DNA of 64,000 bases, taken from positions 178,171 through 242,170 of the forward strand of contig JBDZVM010000001.1 in NCBI GenBank assembly GCA_040255675.1, in the 5' to 3' direction. The notes under the pieces were generated by a model that had not been told where the DNA came from, did not search any database, and saw nothing but the letters and a program-made list of their open reading frames with translations. Both the position numbers and the translations under genes were made by a program. Positions within the stretch are counted from its first letter, which is position 1; each line of letters starts with the position of its first letter. Source of the stretch: JBDZVM01 sp040255675 (lineage in GTDB: Bacteria > Actinomycetota > Actinomycetes > Acidothermales > Acidothermaceae). This document shows, one piece after another, positions 36,908-44,222 of this stretch.

Positions 36908-37259
36908 GCTGCACCTTTCGATTGGTCGATCGGCCGCCTTGGCCGCCGCCGATCAGTTTGCCATTCGCGGGAACGGCCGGCTCGGTGAGCGCCGACCGCA
37001 GGCAATCCCTGCCATGACTAACGGGTTTGCTACCGAGCAGCGGCCGGAGCCTCTGGCGGGTCGCACCCGGCCTCGCCAATTACGAGAAATTGCTCCGTCG
37101 TGACCCGACTCGACGACTAATTCGCTGATCGTCAGGATGTGATTCGGCAGAAGTACCTTTTCTGACAAAGAAAATATTTTTAGTCCGCTGCGCGAAGCAC
37201 GGAAATGCTGCCGCTCCGCGTTCACCCTCGCAATGAATGCCCCATGTCTGGAGGTCGAC
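36908..37259. other. 352-bp intergenic region, no gene seen
   Basis: Upstream of the SSADH-like gene, whose promoter it should carry. A short AT-rich patch near 37160-37190 stands out from the GC-rich surroundings. The minus-strand frame through 37080-37559 has no domain, no ribosome site and atypical composition, so I treat it as chance. Confidence 0.4.
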
Positions 37260-37454
37260 ATGGTCGCCAGACTTGAGCTCGGCGAGCGGAACCGGCAACG
37301 CGCCCGGCGGCAGAACCGGCTCGATGAACGCCCACAAACCCGCTACTGGCAGCGAACCGCGCGTGGTGTTCCACCACCCCGCGAGTGGGACGAGGTCGAA
37401 GAGTACTTCCGTCGGCGAGCAGCCAAAGGCAGCGAAAACACTGCGGAGGAATAA
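37260..37454 (+). CDS. small highly charged protein, possible phage gene
   Basis: A 64-aa protein rich in Arg and Glu (for example GERNRQRARRQNRLDERP). ATG at 37260 is preceded by GGAGG at 37250-37254 with 5-bp spacing, the best reason to believe it. It lies just upstream of the phage capsid remnant on the same strand, so it may be another prophage fragment. No function is suggested by sequence. Confidence 0.4.
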   Translation: MVARLELGERNRQRARRQNRLDERPQTRYWQRTARGVPPPREWDEVEEYFRRRAAKGSENTAEE

Positions 37455-37482
37455 CTTTCGCCAGCGACCGGGTTCATGGTGA

Positions 37483-38205
37483 CGGTCTGACGGCGCCGAT
37501 GTAGTCGGGCCAGTCGTAGGGTTCGATGCGAACCGCAGCACCGGTGTGTGGCGCATCAATCATTTGCGTAACCAGACGCGCGTCACCGTCGTCGACGTCG
37601 CGACGAATGGCGCGGCGCCGACGTGGGACATGTTCGTCGGCGCGGTTGGCGCGGTGCGCGGCGCGAACTTCGAACCGAACGCGAGCATCCACGCGGTGCG
37701 CACCGAGGTCGACCTGGCGAAGTTGAAGGACACCACCGGGCAGTACCTTCGGCCCCCGGCGATCCTCGACAACTTGTCGCGGCTCGACACGACCGCGATT
37801 CCGGTCGACCTCGACCACGGCACCGCCAGCAACGCGACCGAGGCTTACGTTGCGCAGTGGGACCAGTTGCTCGTCGGGATGCGCACCGATTTCCAGGTGC
37901 AGCCGATCAACGAGCTTTATGTCGACACCGGCGAACGCGCGATTTTCTGCTACCTGCGGGCCGATGTGGCGCTCGCCCGGCCCGGCGCGTTCGCCGTGCT
38001 CGACGGGATCACCGACGCCGGGGATTTCGAGTTTCGCCGTGTACTGCGACCGCAATCGCCGCCGTCGCGGCCGGTCGAACACGCAGCAGTCGACCTGCGG
38101 ATCGACCGGCCCGACCTCGGCCCCGGCGCGTACACCGTCGTCCGAAAAGGCGACGTCATCCCCGCGGCGCTCGCGAACTCGCGACGCGCGCCGCTCGACC
38201 CGTAG
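37483..38205 (+). pseudogene. truncated HK97-type phage major capsid protein
   Basis: The frame encodes about 240 residues resembling the C-terminal half of an HK97-fold major capsid protein: GANFEPNASIHAVRTEV, LKDTTGQYLRPP, the SNATEAYVAQWDQLLVGMRTD core, and FCYLRADVALARPGAFAVLDGI near the end. The N-terminal half (scaffold/delta and N-arm) is missing: a stop at 37480 closes the frame, and the first in-frame start is GTG at 37546. No terminase, portal or protease is nearby. It is a relic of a prophage or satellite close to the right att repeat. Confidence 0.8.
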
Positions 38206-38373
38206 AACGTCGAGGCCGGGCAGCGGCCCTCTTTCCCTTTCGTGGGCGCCCGATTCGCTGTCCGGCGTCGACAACGCAGGGGCTCTTGCCAATTTTCGCC
38301 GATGCCAGCGGAGGCAAGGCTGCGTAAGATCGATGCCGGCGAAATCGCCGAGTTCGTGGGAGGGACGAGGGCC

Positions 38374-38751
38374 GTGAAGTTTTTCCTCATGATTGCATCG
38401 ACGGCCGTGCTGCTGGTGGTTGCCGCTTGTGCAAAGCACGACGCGTCGGTGTCCGCCGGCGCTAGTGCTGCAGCATGCCAACAGGCCATGCAGCAAGTGG
38501 ACCAGCATCTCGCTTCGGCAAGCGCAACCGCCGCTGACCGACCGAACCCGAATTACAACCCCACCGCGTCTTACTCGCCCGGGGACTTCGCGGGCTGGTT
38601 AGGTAACGTGCCTACATTCTCGGGCGACAAAATAGCCGCGAGGCAAGAGGCTTTACTCGCGTCATACATCATCGTGCAGCATCCCTCCTGCTTCAGGGAC
38701 GACCTAGTCGCCGCAGCGCAGATGATTATCGATCAATCGAAGCCCAAGTGA
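38374..38751 (+). CDS. putative small lipoprotein
   Basis: A 125-aa protein with signal peptide KFFLMIASTAVLLVV and lipobox VAAC, so probably membrane-anchored outside the cell. A Ser/Ala-rich linker and a small domain with two further Cys residues (AAACQQAMQQVD and HPSCFRDD), able to form a disulfide, follow. GTG at 38374 has a GGGAGG ribosome site. The open frame reaches further upstream, but only this start gives the signal peptide at the N-terminus. Family not recognised. Confidence 0.65.
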   Translation: MKFFLMIASTAVLLVVAACAKHDASVSAGASAAACQQAMQQVDQHLASASATAADRPNPNYNPTASYSPGDFAGWLGNVPTFSGDKIAARQEALLASYIIVQHPSCFRDDLVAAAQMIIDQSKPK

Positions 38752-38868
38752 CCGTCCGAGTCGGGCAGCGTCCTTAGCGCGCCTGCCTCCGGCCGCGCGG
38801 CTGCTGCTGCGGCTCGCCACACCACCGTCTTCATTACAGAAGCCTGATCAGAGGTCGATGATGAAATC

Positions 38869-39996
38869 ATGAGATCGCGTATCGGGGCTTCCGTAGCTCT
38901 GGCAGCCATCATGCTTAGCGCGGCCTGCTCGGGCCCACCGATGACTATCGCTGGTGCTGCGACATCAACGTCTTCGGTCGACGCGGAATCAAACCCGCCG
39001 CAGACGGCGGAACCGGTCGGGACTGGCTATCTGGCGGCTGGACCGGGCTGGGTGGCCTTCATCGAGTGGCATAAGCAGGGAACGTCGCTGACCGGCACCG
39101 CCCAGTTTGATCAGGCTGCCGGGACAGCGCCCGCGGAACGTGTCTCGGCGCAGACGGTCGACGTCGACGGCCAGCTCAGCGGCCCACAAATTAGTCTGAG
39201 CTTCGATTCGGAGACGGCGCAATTCGGGACGTTTTCCGGTAGCAGTTTCACGCTGAACGTGCCACAAAGCGACGGGAGCTTGCTGCCCGAGACCTTTCAT
39301 AAGGCCACCGCTGCTGAATTCAACCAGGCCGTTTCCACGTTGCAGGAGCAGGTGAACAAGACAAACGTTCAAGCGTCACAAGCCGCCACTGTGCAGCATG
39401 ATCAAGCGGTGATCGACCGAGACGTCAAAGCAGTTGGTGACGATATCAACCGCCTTGACCAGGACGCGTCGGCTGTAGCAGCGTCAGTCGGGGTGTTCAG
39501 TAAGGACCTCGAGACCGAGAAAGCCGATCTGGCGACGACCGCTAAGGACGAGCAAAAGGTGCTGACCGAGGCATCCAATTCATCTAGCGGGGACAATACC
39601 TGTTACGACGCCCAGGACGTTGTCGGCTACGACGCCCAGGACGTTGTGGAATACGACACTGAAGATGTCATTGGATACGATGCGGGCCAGGTTGAGGGTG
39701 CAGTTACATCGGTCCGCAATGACATCACTGCCCTGCGGTCCGATTTCGCCCAGCTGCAGAAAGACGCTGTGGTCTTGCCGTCCTATCAGCCGAACGCCCC
39801 CACTGGCGCTGAGGTCGATCAGGCGATCGCTTCGGCAAGTAAGGCGGTCAGCTCGGCCGTGACCGGCGCCAACGCTGCGATTGACCAGGCGAACGCCTAC
39901 ACCGCCGCAGCCTTCCAGTACGCGGCGGTCGCTTATCGGGCCGGTAACTGTGGCAGCCCGCCAAGCACGCCGGAGCCAGAGAAGCACATCGGTTGA
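38869..39996 (+). CDS. putative lipoprotein with coiled coil and YDxxDV repeats
   Basis: A 375-aa exported protein: signal peptide and lipobox SAAC near residue 20, a small beta-rich domain (about 50-150, VAFIEWHKQGTSLTGTAQF), a long coiled-coil region (about 150-240, rich in Gln/Asp/Ala heptads), four 8-residue YDAQDVVG-type repeats (residues 246-277), then a second helical stretch. A late Cys in GNCGSPP may pair with the Cys in NTCYDA. Possibly a surface or adhesion-type protein; family not recognised. It is the last gene before the tRNA. Confidence 0.7.
   Translation: MRSRIGASVALAAIMLSAACSGPPMTIAGAATSTSSVDAESNPPQTAEPVGTGYLAAGPGWVAFIEWHKQGTSLTGTAQFDQAAGTAPAERVSAQTVDVDGQLSGPQISLSFDSETAQFGTFSGSSFTLNVPQSDGSLLPETFHKATAAEFNQAVSTLQEQVNKTNVQASQAATVQHDQAVIDRDVKAVGDDINRLDQDASAVAASVGVFSKDLETEKADLATTAKDEQKVLTEASNSSSGDNTCYDAQDVVGYDAQDVVEYDTEDVIGYDAGQVEGAVTSVRNDITALRSDFAQLQKDAVVLPSYQPNAPTGAEVDQAIASASKAVSSAVTGANAAIDQANAYTAAAFQYAAVAYRAGNCGSPPSTPEPEKHIG
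39604..39699 (+). repeat. 24-bp tandem repeat (4 units) inside the lipoprotein gene
   Basis: Units 39604-39627, 39628-39651, 39652-39675 and 39676-39699 encode YDAQDVVG, YDAQDVVE, YDTEDVIG and YDAGQVEG. The first two units differ only at their last bases, so at least one duplication is recent; the others have diverged. Being in-frame, unit gain or loss would only change protein length. Confidence 0.85.
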
Positions 39997-40140
39997 CGAC
40001 CACGAACCAAGGGTCGGACAGACCGATACGACGGCTTGCCCGCGACCGTCGAAGCGCCCCTGCTGAGCCCGTTCTGGCACGTTCCTGGCACGTGATCTAC
40101 GCTGTTTACGTGTTCTCGCAGGTCAGACGCCTGATCATTT

Positions 40141-40184
40141 GTGCCCCCGGCAGGATTCGAACCTGCGACACACGGTTTAGGAAA
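40141..40184. repeat. att-like direct repeat within tRNA-Arg(CCT)
   Basis: Identical to 17277-17320 over 44 bp; flanking bases differ on both sides. It covers tRNA nucleotides 31-73 plus one base past the 3' end, the usual crossover region for tRNA-targeting integrases. This is the right edge of the island. Confidence 0.93.
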
Positions 40185-40214
40185 CCGTTGCTCTATCCCC
40201 TGAGCTACGAGGGC
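40142..40214 (-). tRNA. tRNA-Arg (anticodon CCT)
   Basis: A 73-nt cloverleaf read on the minus strand: acceptor GCCCTCG / CGGGGGC with discriminator A, D stem GCTC/GAGC, anticodon stem ACGGT/ACCGT with loop TTCCTAA (anticodon CCT, reading AGG), and T arm GCAGG-TTCGAAT-CCTGC. One T-G wobble pair is in the acceptor. CCA is not encoded. The gene is intact although its 3' part was supplied by the integrated island. Confidence 0.97.
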
Positions 40215-40333
40215 GAGGGCAGCAAGAGTGAGCACAAGAGAACTCGCTATCAAGATCATCTAGTGCTCGCCGAGCTTTCCCAGGCTGTCCGATCAGGCTA
40301 TCGGACGCGGCCGGCCAGCCGTCCTGACGCGCG

Positions 40334-40366
40334 GAAGGGGCCCAACCGGGAAGGTTGGGCCCCTTC
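40334..40366. terminator. strong hairpin terminator
   Basis: A perfect 14-bp stem, GAAGGGGCCCAACC (40334-40347) and GGTTGGGCCCCTTC (40353-40366), with a 5-nt loop GGGAA. It lies 47 bp past the end of the minus-strand transposase-like gene and upstream of tRNA-Arg, so it should stop that transcript before the tRNA. There is no T-run, as is common in high-GC hosts. Confidence 0.8.
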
Positions 40367-40412
40367 GGGCATGCTGGCGCCGGGTCTTGGTGCGGCGAAG
40401 GTGGTCGATGGC

Positions 40413-41998
40413 TCAGGCAGCGAGTGCTTGGCGGGGAGGCGAGTCCTCGACGCCCTGTCTCTTTGCTCGGGCGCGTTGTAGCGCTACGCCGTTGATCATG
40501 ATCGACCAGCCGATTTCGTTGATGTGGTTCCACTCGGGAGTGGAGCTGCGACCACGGCGCTGGACCTTCCGGGCATCGGATTGGTGGTTGTTGTTTTCGA
40601 TGGTTTGACGCCAGCCGTAGTACTGGCCGTAGCCGGGACCGCCGGGCGCGTACGCTCGCAGGTTCTCGGCGACGTTGAAGCGCGAGTCGTTCTCGGTGAT
40701 AGCCCAGCGTGCGACGGCGACCTTCGCCGGCGGGCTGCCCGTCGGCAACCCAGCCGCGCAATAGATGTCCCACTCGTGATACATCCGGTGGTTGGTTTTG
40801 TTGGGCCGGTCTAGGATGCGCGCATCACCGAGGCTGGCAAGCGTTTTCTTGCCGACGGCGTCGATGCGCAACTCGCACAGCTGGCCACCGTCGTACCAAA
40901 GCTCGTGTCTACATTCGACGCCGTCGAGCCGGTTGTGGACGACGCTGCCCGCCTTGCCTCGCTTTTCCTTACGGGAGTTGCTATTGCGCTTGCCGGTGGG
41001 GTTCTCCGCGGCCGCGACCGGTGCGATCGTTACCAGGCCGGCTCGCGCGAGCGCGGCGATGTGGGCTCCCCGCAACGCGGTGTCGTAGGCAATGCCGAGA
41101 GAGCCCGGAAGCGATTCTTCACGTCGCACGCCGCTTCCACGGCGCAGGCGGCTTCGTCCTTGGACTTCGGCCGACGGACCGCGAGGATGATCGTGCTATT
41201 CGTCTCGTCGGTTCGCGTCTCTACGCGAACGGTCTTGAAGCCGACAACCGGGCCGTTCCCCGTGTTGTACAGGTGGGCGTCGCCTTCCATGTCTTTGGCG
41301 GCGACGATAACCGTCTTGCCCCGGTCAGCTGTGGCGCGTCGATCGACCACATGGGTTTTCTTCGTGATCTCGAGTTCTGAGTTTTCCTCCTCGGACAACA
41401 GCACGCGGTACCGCGCGCCGGGCTCGCGGGTAACCTTTCCGTCGCCGACCATGGTCCGCTCGCGGGTGAGGTCGTTGTACGAGCCGCAGCTGTTTGGATC
41501 GGCGTAGCCGACCTCTTTCGCGGCCCGGGCGGCAAACTCTTCGAAGATCGCTTCGAGCCGCGGGTAATGCGGCTTGAGCCACCCCGCCCGCGCGTCGTAG
41601 TAGTTCTGGGCCGTGAGCGGTGTAGCGGCCAGCAGCGCGCGCAGGTCGAACGGCTCGTCGTCCGGCCGGTAGATCGCCTGGTACTTGCACACGTTCTTGC
41701 AGAAAACCTCCCACGTCTCATCCTCGGCGAGGTTTGCCTCTGCCGTGCTGAAGCCGCCGTACCCCGCCGCGAGGGACGGCATGGCCACGTAGCCGATCTC
41801 GGGGAACTTGCGCCGACCCCCTTCGGGCGATTGGGGCGGGATGGTCGCCGCGAACTCCCACAGGACGGGCTGGTCCAGCACGGCCTTCATCCGGCCGAAG
41901 TTGCCCGACCGGTCTTTGGCTGTGTTGTTGGCCTTTCGGCCGCCCTTCGGCGTGGGCTCGGTCGGGACCGTCCGTTGCAAGACGGGCGAGGAACTCAT
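40413..41998 (-). pseudogene. DDE-transposase-like protein, frameshifted
   Basis: Two overlapping frames together form one protein of about 525 aa. The N-terminal part (41998 to about 41100) includes KNVCKYQAIYRPDDEPF and TNSTIILAVRRPKSKDEA. The C-terminal part (from about 41110 to 40413) continues with GSLGIAYDTALRGAHIAALARAGLVTI and ends with RFNVAENLRAYAPG, TIENNNHQSDARKV and WSIMINGVALQRARA, like the transposase-related proteins of actinobacteria that end in a DDE-type catalytic region. A -1 shift near 41098-41110 (around AAGAATCGCTTCCGG) is needed to join them, and no slippery heptamer is visible, so it is probably a mutation or read error. The start overlaps the recombinase-like gene by 4 bp. 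Confidence 0.65.
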
Positions 41999-43479
41999 TG
42001 GTCGCCCGACCGTGGGCCGAAGTCCTCTGACCGAACCAGTCGTCCGCCAGTCGCCGGGCGTGGCCGCACGGGTGATGAGGCACTGATACGGCTCTTGCGC
42101 CCGCGACGATGCGGCGGCTTCCTTCCGCGCTGGTAGCTGGCCGCCGGATGGTTGCCGAGAACGCATTGGCGAAGGCGCGCTTCGGCGTCGCGCACTTCCG
42201 CATCGACGTCGACACCGATCGCCGCCGCGGCCGCATTGATGCTGCGCAAGCCCAGCACTCGAGCGACCAGGCCGATGCCGCGGTGCGTGTCCCACACCCG
42301 CTTGCCCAGCGCGGCCGGGATCGACCCGGGCCGGACGCCGGGCTCGCCGACGAGCTCCGCGAGCACGAGCAGCTGGTGTGCCGCGCGGGCAGCCGAAACC
42401 CCTGGTGTTTCTGAATCCTCGCCTTCGTCGCCGCCGTACGCCAGCAGCGTGTCGTCGTCCGCGCTATCCGCGCGAAGGGATTGGATGCGCAGGCGTAGTT
42501 GCGCGTGTGCCCACGGCGAGAGCGGGTTCGTCCGTGCCCGACGACGTTTGTTCCCGCGCAAGAAAACGGTGGCCAGTGCGAGGTCGACATCTCGGACGCG
42601 GACCTTTGCGACCTCCCCGGTGGTCGCACCAGACTCCAACAGGGCGAGGACGGCGGGCAGACGCGTCTCGGCCGCCTCTATGACGCACGCCAGTCGCAGG
42701 TATACGAGGTCGAGGTCGCTCAAAGGAACGGTTCGGCTGCTATTCGCCTCAGGCACCGAGATGTCGATGGTGGGGTCGCCGGTGTACACGCCGAGCTGGC
42801 GCAGGGTCTTGAAGAACAGTCGGGCCGCGCTGCGCCGCAGCCGCCGGGTTGTCGCTGCCGCCGGCTCTCCGTTGCGACGGGGGCCGCCAAGGGTGGAGTC
42901 GATCCACTTCGCGACGTCCGCGCTCGAGGTTGCGGCGACGAACGGCTGGTGCCGGCCGTCGGTCATGTTGCGCGTCAGCGCCGCCATGTCGGCGGTCATC
43001 TTCGACACTGTCGCCGCGGTCAGATCGCCCGTGGCCACGTAGTGCTGCAGATGGCTGGCCACTAGAACGAGCGCCTGCTGGTAGGTCAGTGTCGCCTGAT
43101 TGACGTCGTCTTGGTCGCAGGCGCGTTGCCTGCGGTCACGGTTAGCCACGGCGACCGCCTCGCTCAACACGTGAGTGGGTTTGAGCAGCGGCAGCAGGTG
43201 CAGCGGGGCGCGGTTGAACAACGCGTGCTCGAGCCGCCGGCCAACCGCGTGAAGGCAGGACGGCGTCGCGGGGCCGGCTCCGCGACGGCGAACCGTCGCG
43301 ATCAGCGGCACGGGCTCCGACTGGCTGCGGTCGCATCCCTTTCGCCGACCGATCGGGCACCCGCAGGCGATCATCGGATGGCGTCGAGCGGTCGCGCATG
43401 CGGCGCAGCTGCCGCACCAGCCGGCGTCGGCGTACGGGATCGGGCCTTCGCTCACAGGTGGGCGTCTCATGTAGCTCAC
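41995..43479 (-). CDS. tyrosine-recombinase-like protein with N-terminal Cys cluster
   Basis: A 494-aa protein. The N-terminus has a putative zinc site (WCGSCAACATARRHP then CGCPIGRRKGC). A SAM-like helical domain (about 120-220) is followed by a phage-integrase-like catalytic fold: LLESGATTGEVAKVRVRDVDL, KRRRARTNPLSPWAHAQL and a C-terminal VWDTHRGIGLVARVLGLRS segment. The first catalytic Arg of the usual GLRxxE motif is replaced (ATTGE), and no clear HxxR or catalytic Tyr is visible, so it may be inactive or act as an accessory. It is co-translated with the transposase-like gene (ATGA overlap), suggesting one mobile unit. Confidence 0.7.
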   Translation of the reverse strand: MSYMRRPPVSEGPIPYADAGWCGSCAACATARRHPMIACGCPIGRRKGCDRSQSEPVPLIATVRRRGAGPATPSCLHAVGRRLEHALFNRAPLHLLPLLKPTHVLSEAVAVANRDRRQRACDQDDVNQATLTYQQALVLVASHLQHYVATGDLTAATVSKMTADMAALTRNMTDGRHQPFVAATSSADVAKWIDSTLGGPRRNGEPAAATTRRLRRSAARLFFKTLRQLGVYTGDPTIDISVPEANSSRTVPLSDLDLVYLRLACVIEAAETRLPAVLALLESGATTGEVAKVRVRDVDLALATVFLRGNKRRRARTNPLSPWAHAQLRLRIQSLRADSADDDTLLAYGGDEGEDSETPGVSAARAAHQLLVLAELVGEPGVRPGSIPAALGKRVWDTHRGIGLVARVLGLRSINAAAAAIGVDVDAEVRDAEARLRQCVLGNHPAASYQRGRKPPHRRGRKSRISASSPVRPRPATGGRLVRSEDFGPRSGDQ

Positions 43480-43743
43480 CCGTGCTCGCCGCTACGAGGA
43501 CGGCAGTCGCGGTCCCGCAGGCCGGCCTGGAGCATGTCCTGAAGATCGTCAGTATGGGTGCCAAACGCCGCTGACAGTGCCCGCCGCGCGAGCCGTGGCA
43601 TTGGGTTGCTGCGCATTCTTTCGGCCGCTTCGCCCACGGGATTGCGCTGCAGGCTGCGGCCGCAACGGAGACGAACGAGCCCGAAGGGGCTCCGCGTCAC
43701 GGGCGGCATCGGCCGCCTGGGCGTCAAACGATCAGGAGGACGA

Positions 43744-44082
43744 ATGTCCGCCAACCATGTCCGTCGCCATCGCACGGGCCAAGCCGAAGTTGCCTACCTT
43801 GGCGATCGACCGTCGAGGCGTCTCGCGACGCTGTTGGAGATTCGCGACTGCCTCGCGGCTCGCGCGGCCGAGTACGCCGCACACGACGTCGCCGGCGCCG
43901 ACGAGCTGCTCCGCTGCGTCGCCGACGCGCAAGCGCTGATCAAGAACGAATCACCGGCGACCCACGAGCAACGATGGGTGAGCTGGGTCCAACACGACGC
44001 CGAACTCGCTCACAGAGCCGAGATGGGTCATCCAACTTGTGGGCTGTGCGCTGCAGCTCGAGCACAGGTACGCGCGGCGTAA
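43744..44082 (+). CDS. small helical CxxC protein, paralogue of the 54183 gene
   Basis: A 112-aa protein. It has a helical body (RRLATLLEIRDCLAARAAEY) and a C-terminal CGLC pair (HPTCGLCAAARA). ATG at 43744 follows AGGAGG at 43735-43740. The body aligns with the minus-strand protein at 54183-54536: RRLxxLLEhRDxLA, ADE, a late WxxxDAxLAH-like stretch and CxxC. The function is unknown. It faces hsdR across a terminator hairpin. Confidence 0.7.
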   Translation: MSANHVRRHRTGQAEVAYLGDRPSRRLATLLEIRDCLAARAAEYAAHDVAGADELLRCVADAQALIKNESPATHEQRWVSWVQHDAELAHRAEMGHPTCGLCAAARAQVRAA

Positions 44083-44101
44083 GCGACGACACGAACGCAA
44101 A

Positions 44102-44136
44102 CGGCGCCGGCATTCCGTTTTGGAATGTCGGCGCCG
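44102..44136. terminator. bidirectional hairpin terminator
   Basis: Stem CGGCGCCGGCATTCC (44102-44116) with GGAATGTCGGCGCCG (44122-44136), one non-Watson-Crick position, loop GTTTT. It lies between the 43744 gene and the convergent hsdR, so it serves both directions; the minus strand has A/C-rich rather than T-rich flank. Confidence 0.75.
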
Positions 44137-44222
44137 ACTCATCGCTTAGTCGCGTTCGCAGCGGGATCGGTCTGACCCGAGCATGCGGGTTGTCCGAAAC
44201 GAGGTATGGCCAGGGTGCCGCG

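Larger units (their letters stand above)
17277..40184. mobile_element. 22.9-kb genomic island at tRNA-Arg(CCT)
   Basis: Bounded by the 44-bp perfect direct repeats at 17277-17320 and 40141-40184. The cargo is catabolic: IclR, malate synthase, a dehydratase/dehydrogenase operon with a Fae homologue, an OpuC-type importer plus P450 system, and an aldehyde dehydrogenase. A capsid gene remnant (37483-38205) and two lipoproteins occupy the tRNA-proximal end. No integrase, excisionase or conjugation gene is visible between the repeats, so the element now looks immobile or needs help in trans. Boundaries are seen directly; integration history is inferred. Confidence 0.85.

Noticed and set aside
37080..38508. 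Minus-strand frames of 159 and 344 codons opposite the capsid relic
   Set aside because: No ribosome site or family resemblance; the plus-strand capsid signature explains the coding bias.
41090..41115. Programmed -1 frameshift in the transposase-like gene
   Set aside because: A -1 change is needed, but no X-XXY-YYZ slippery heptamer or downstream stem is visible, so mutation or sequencing error is simpler.
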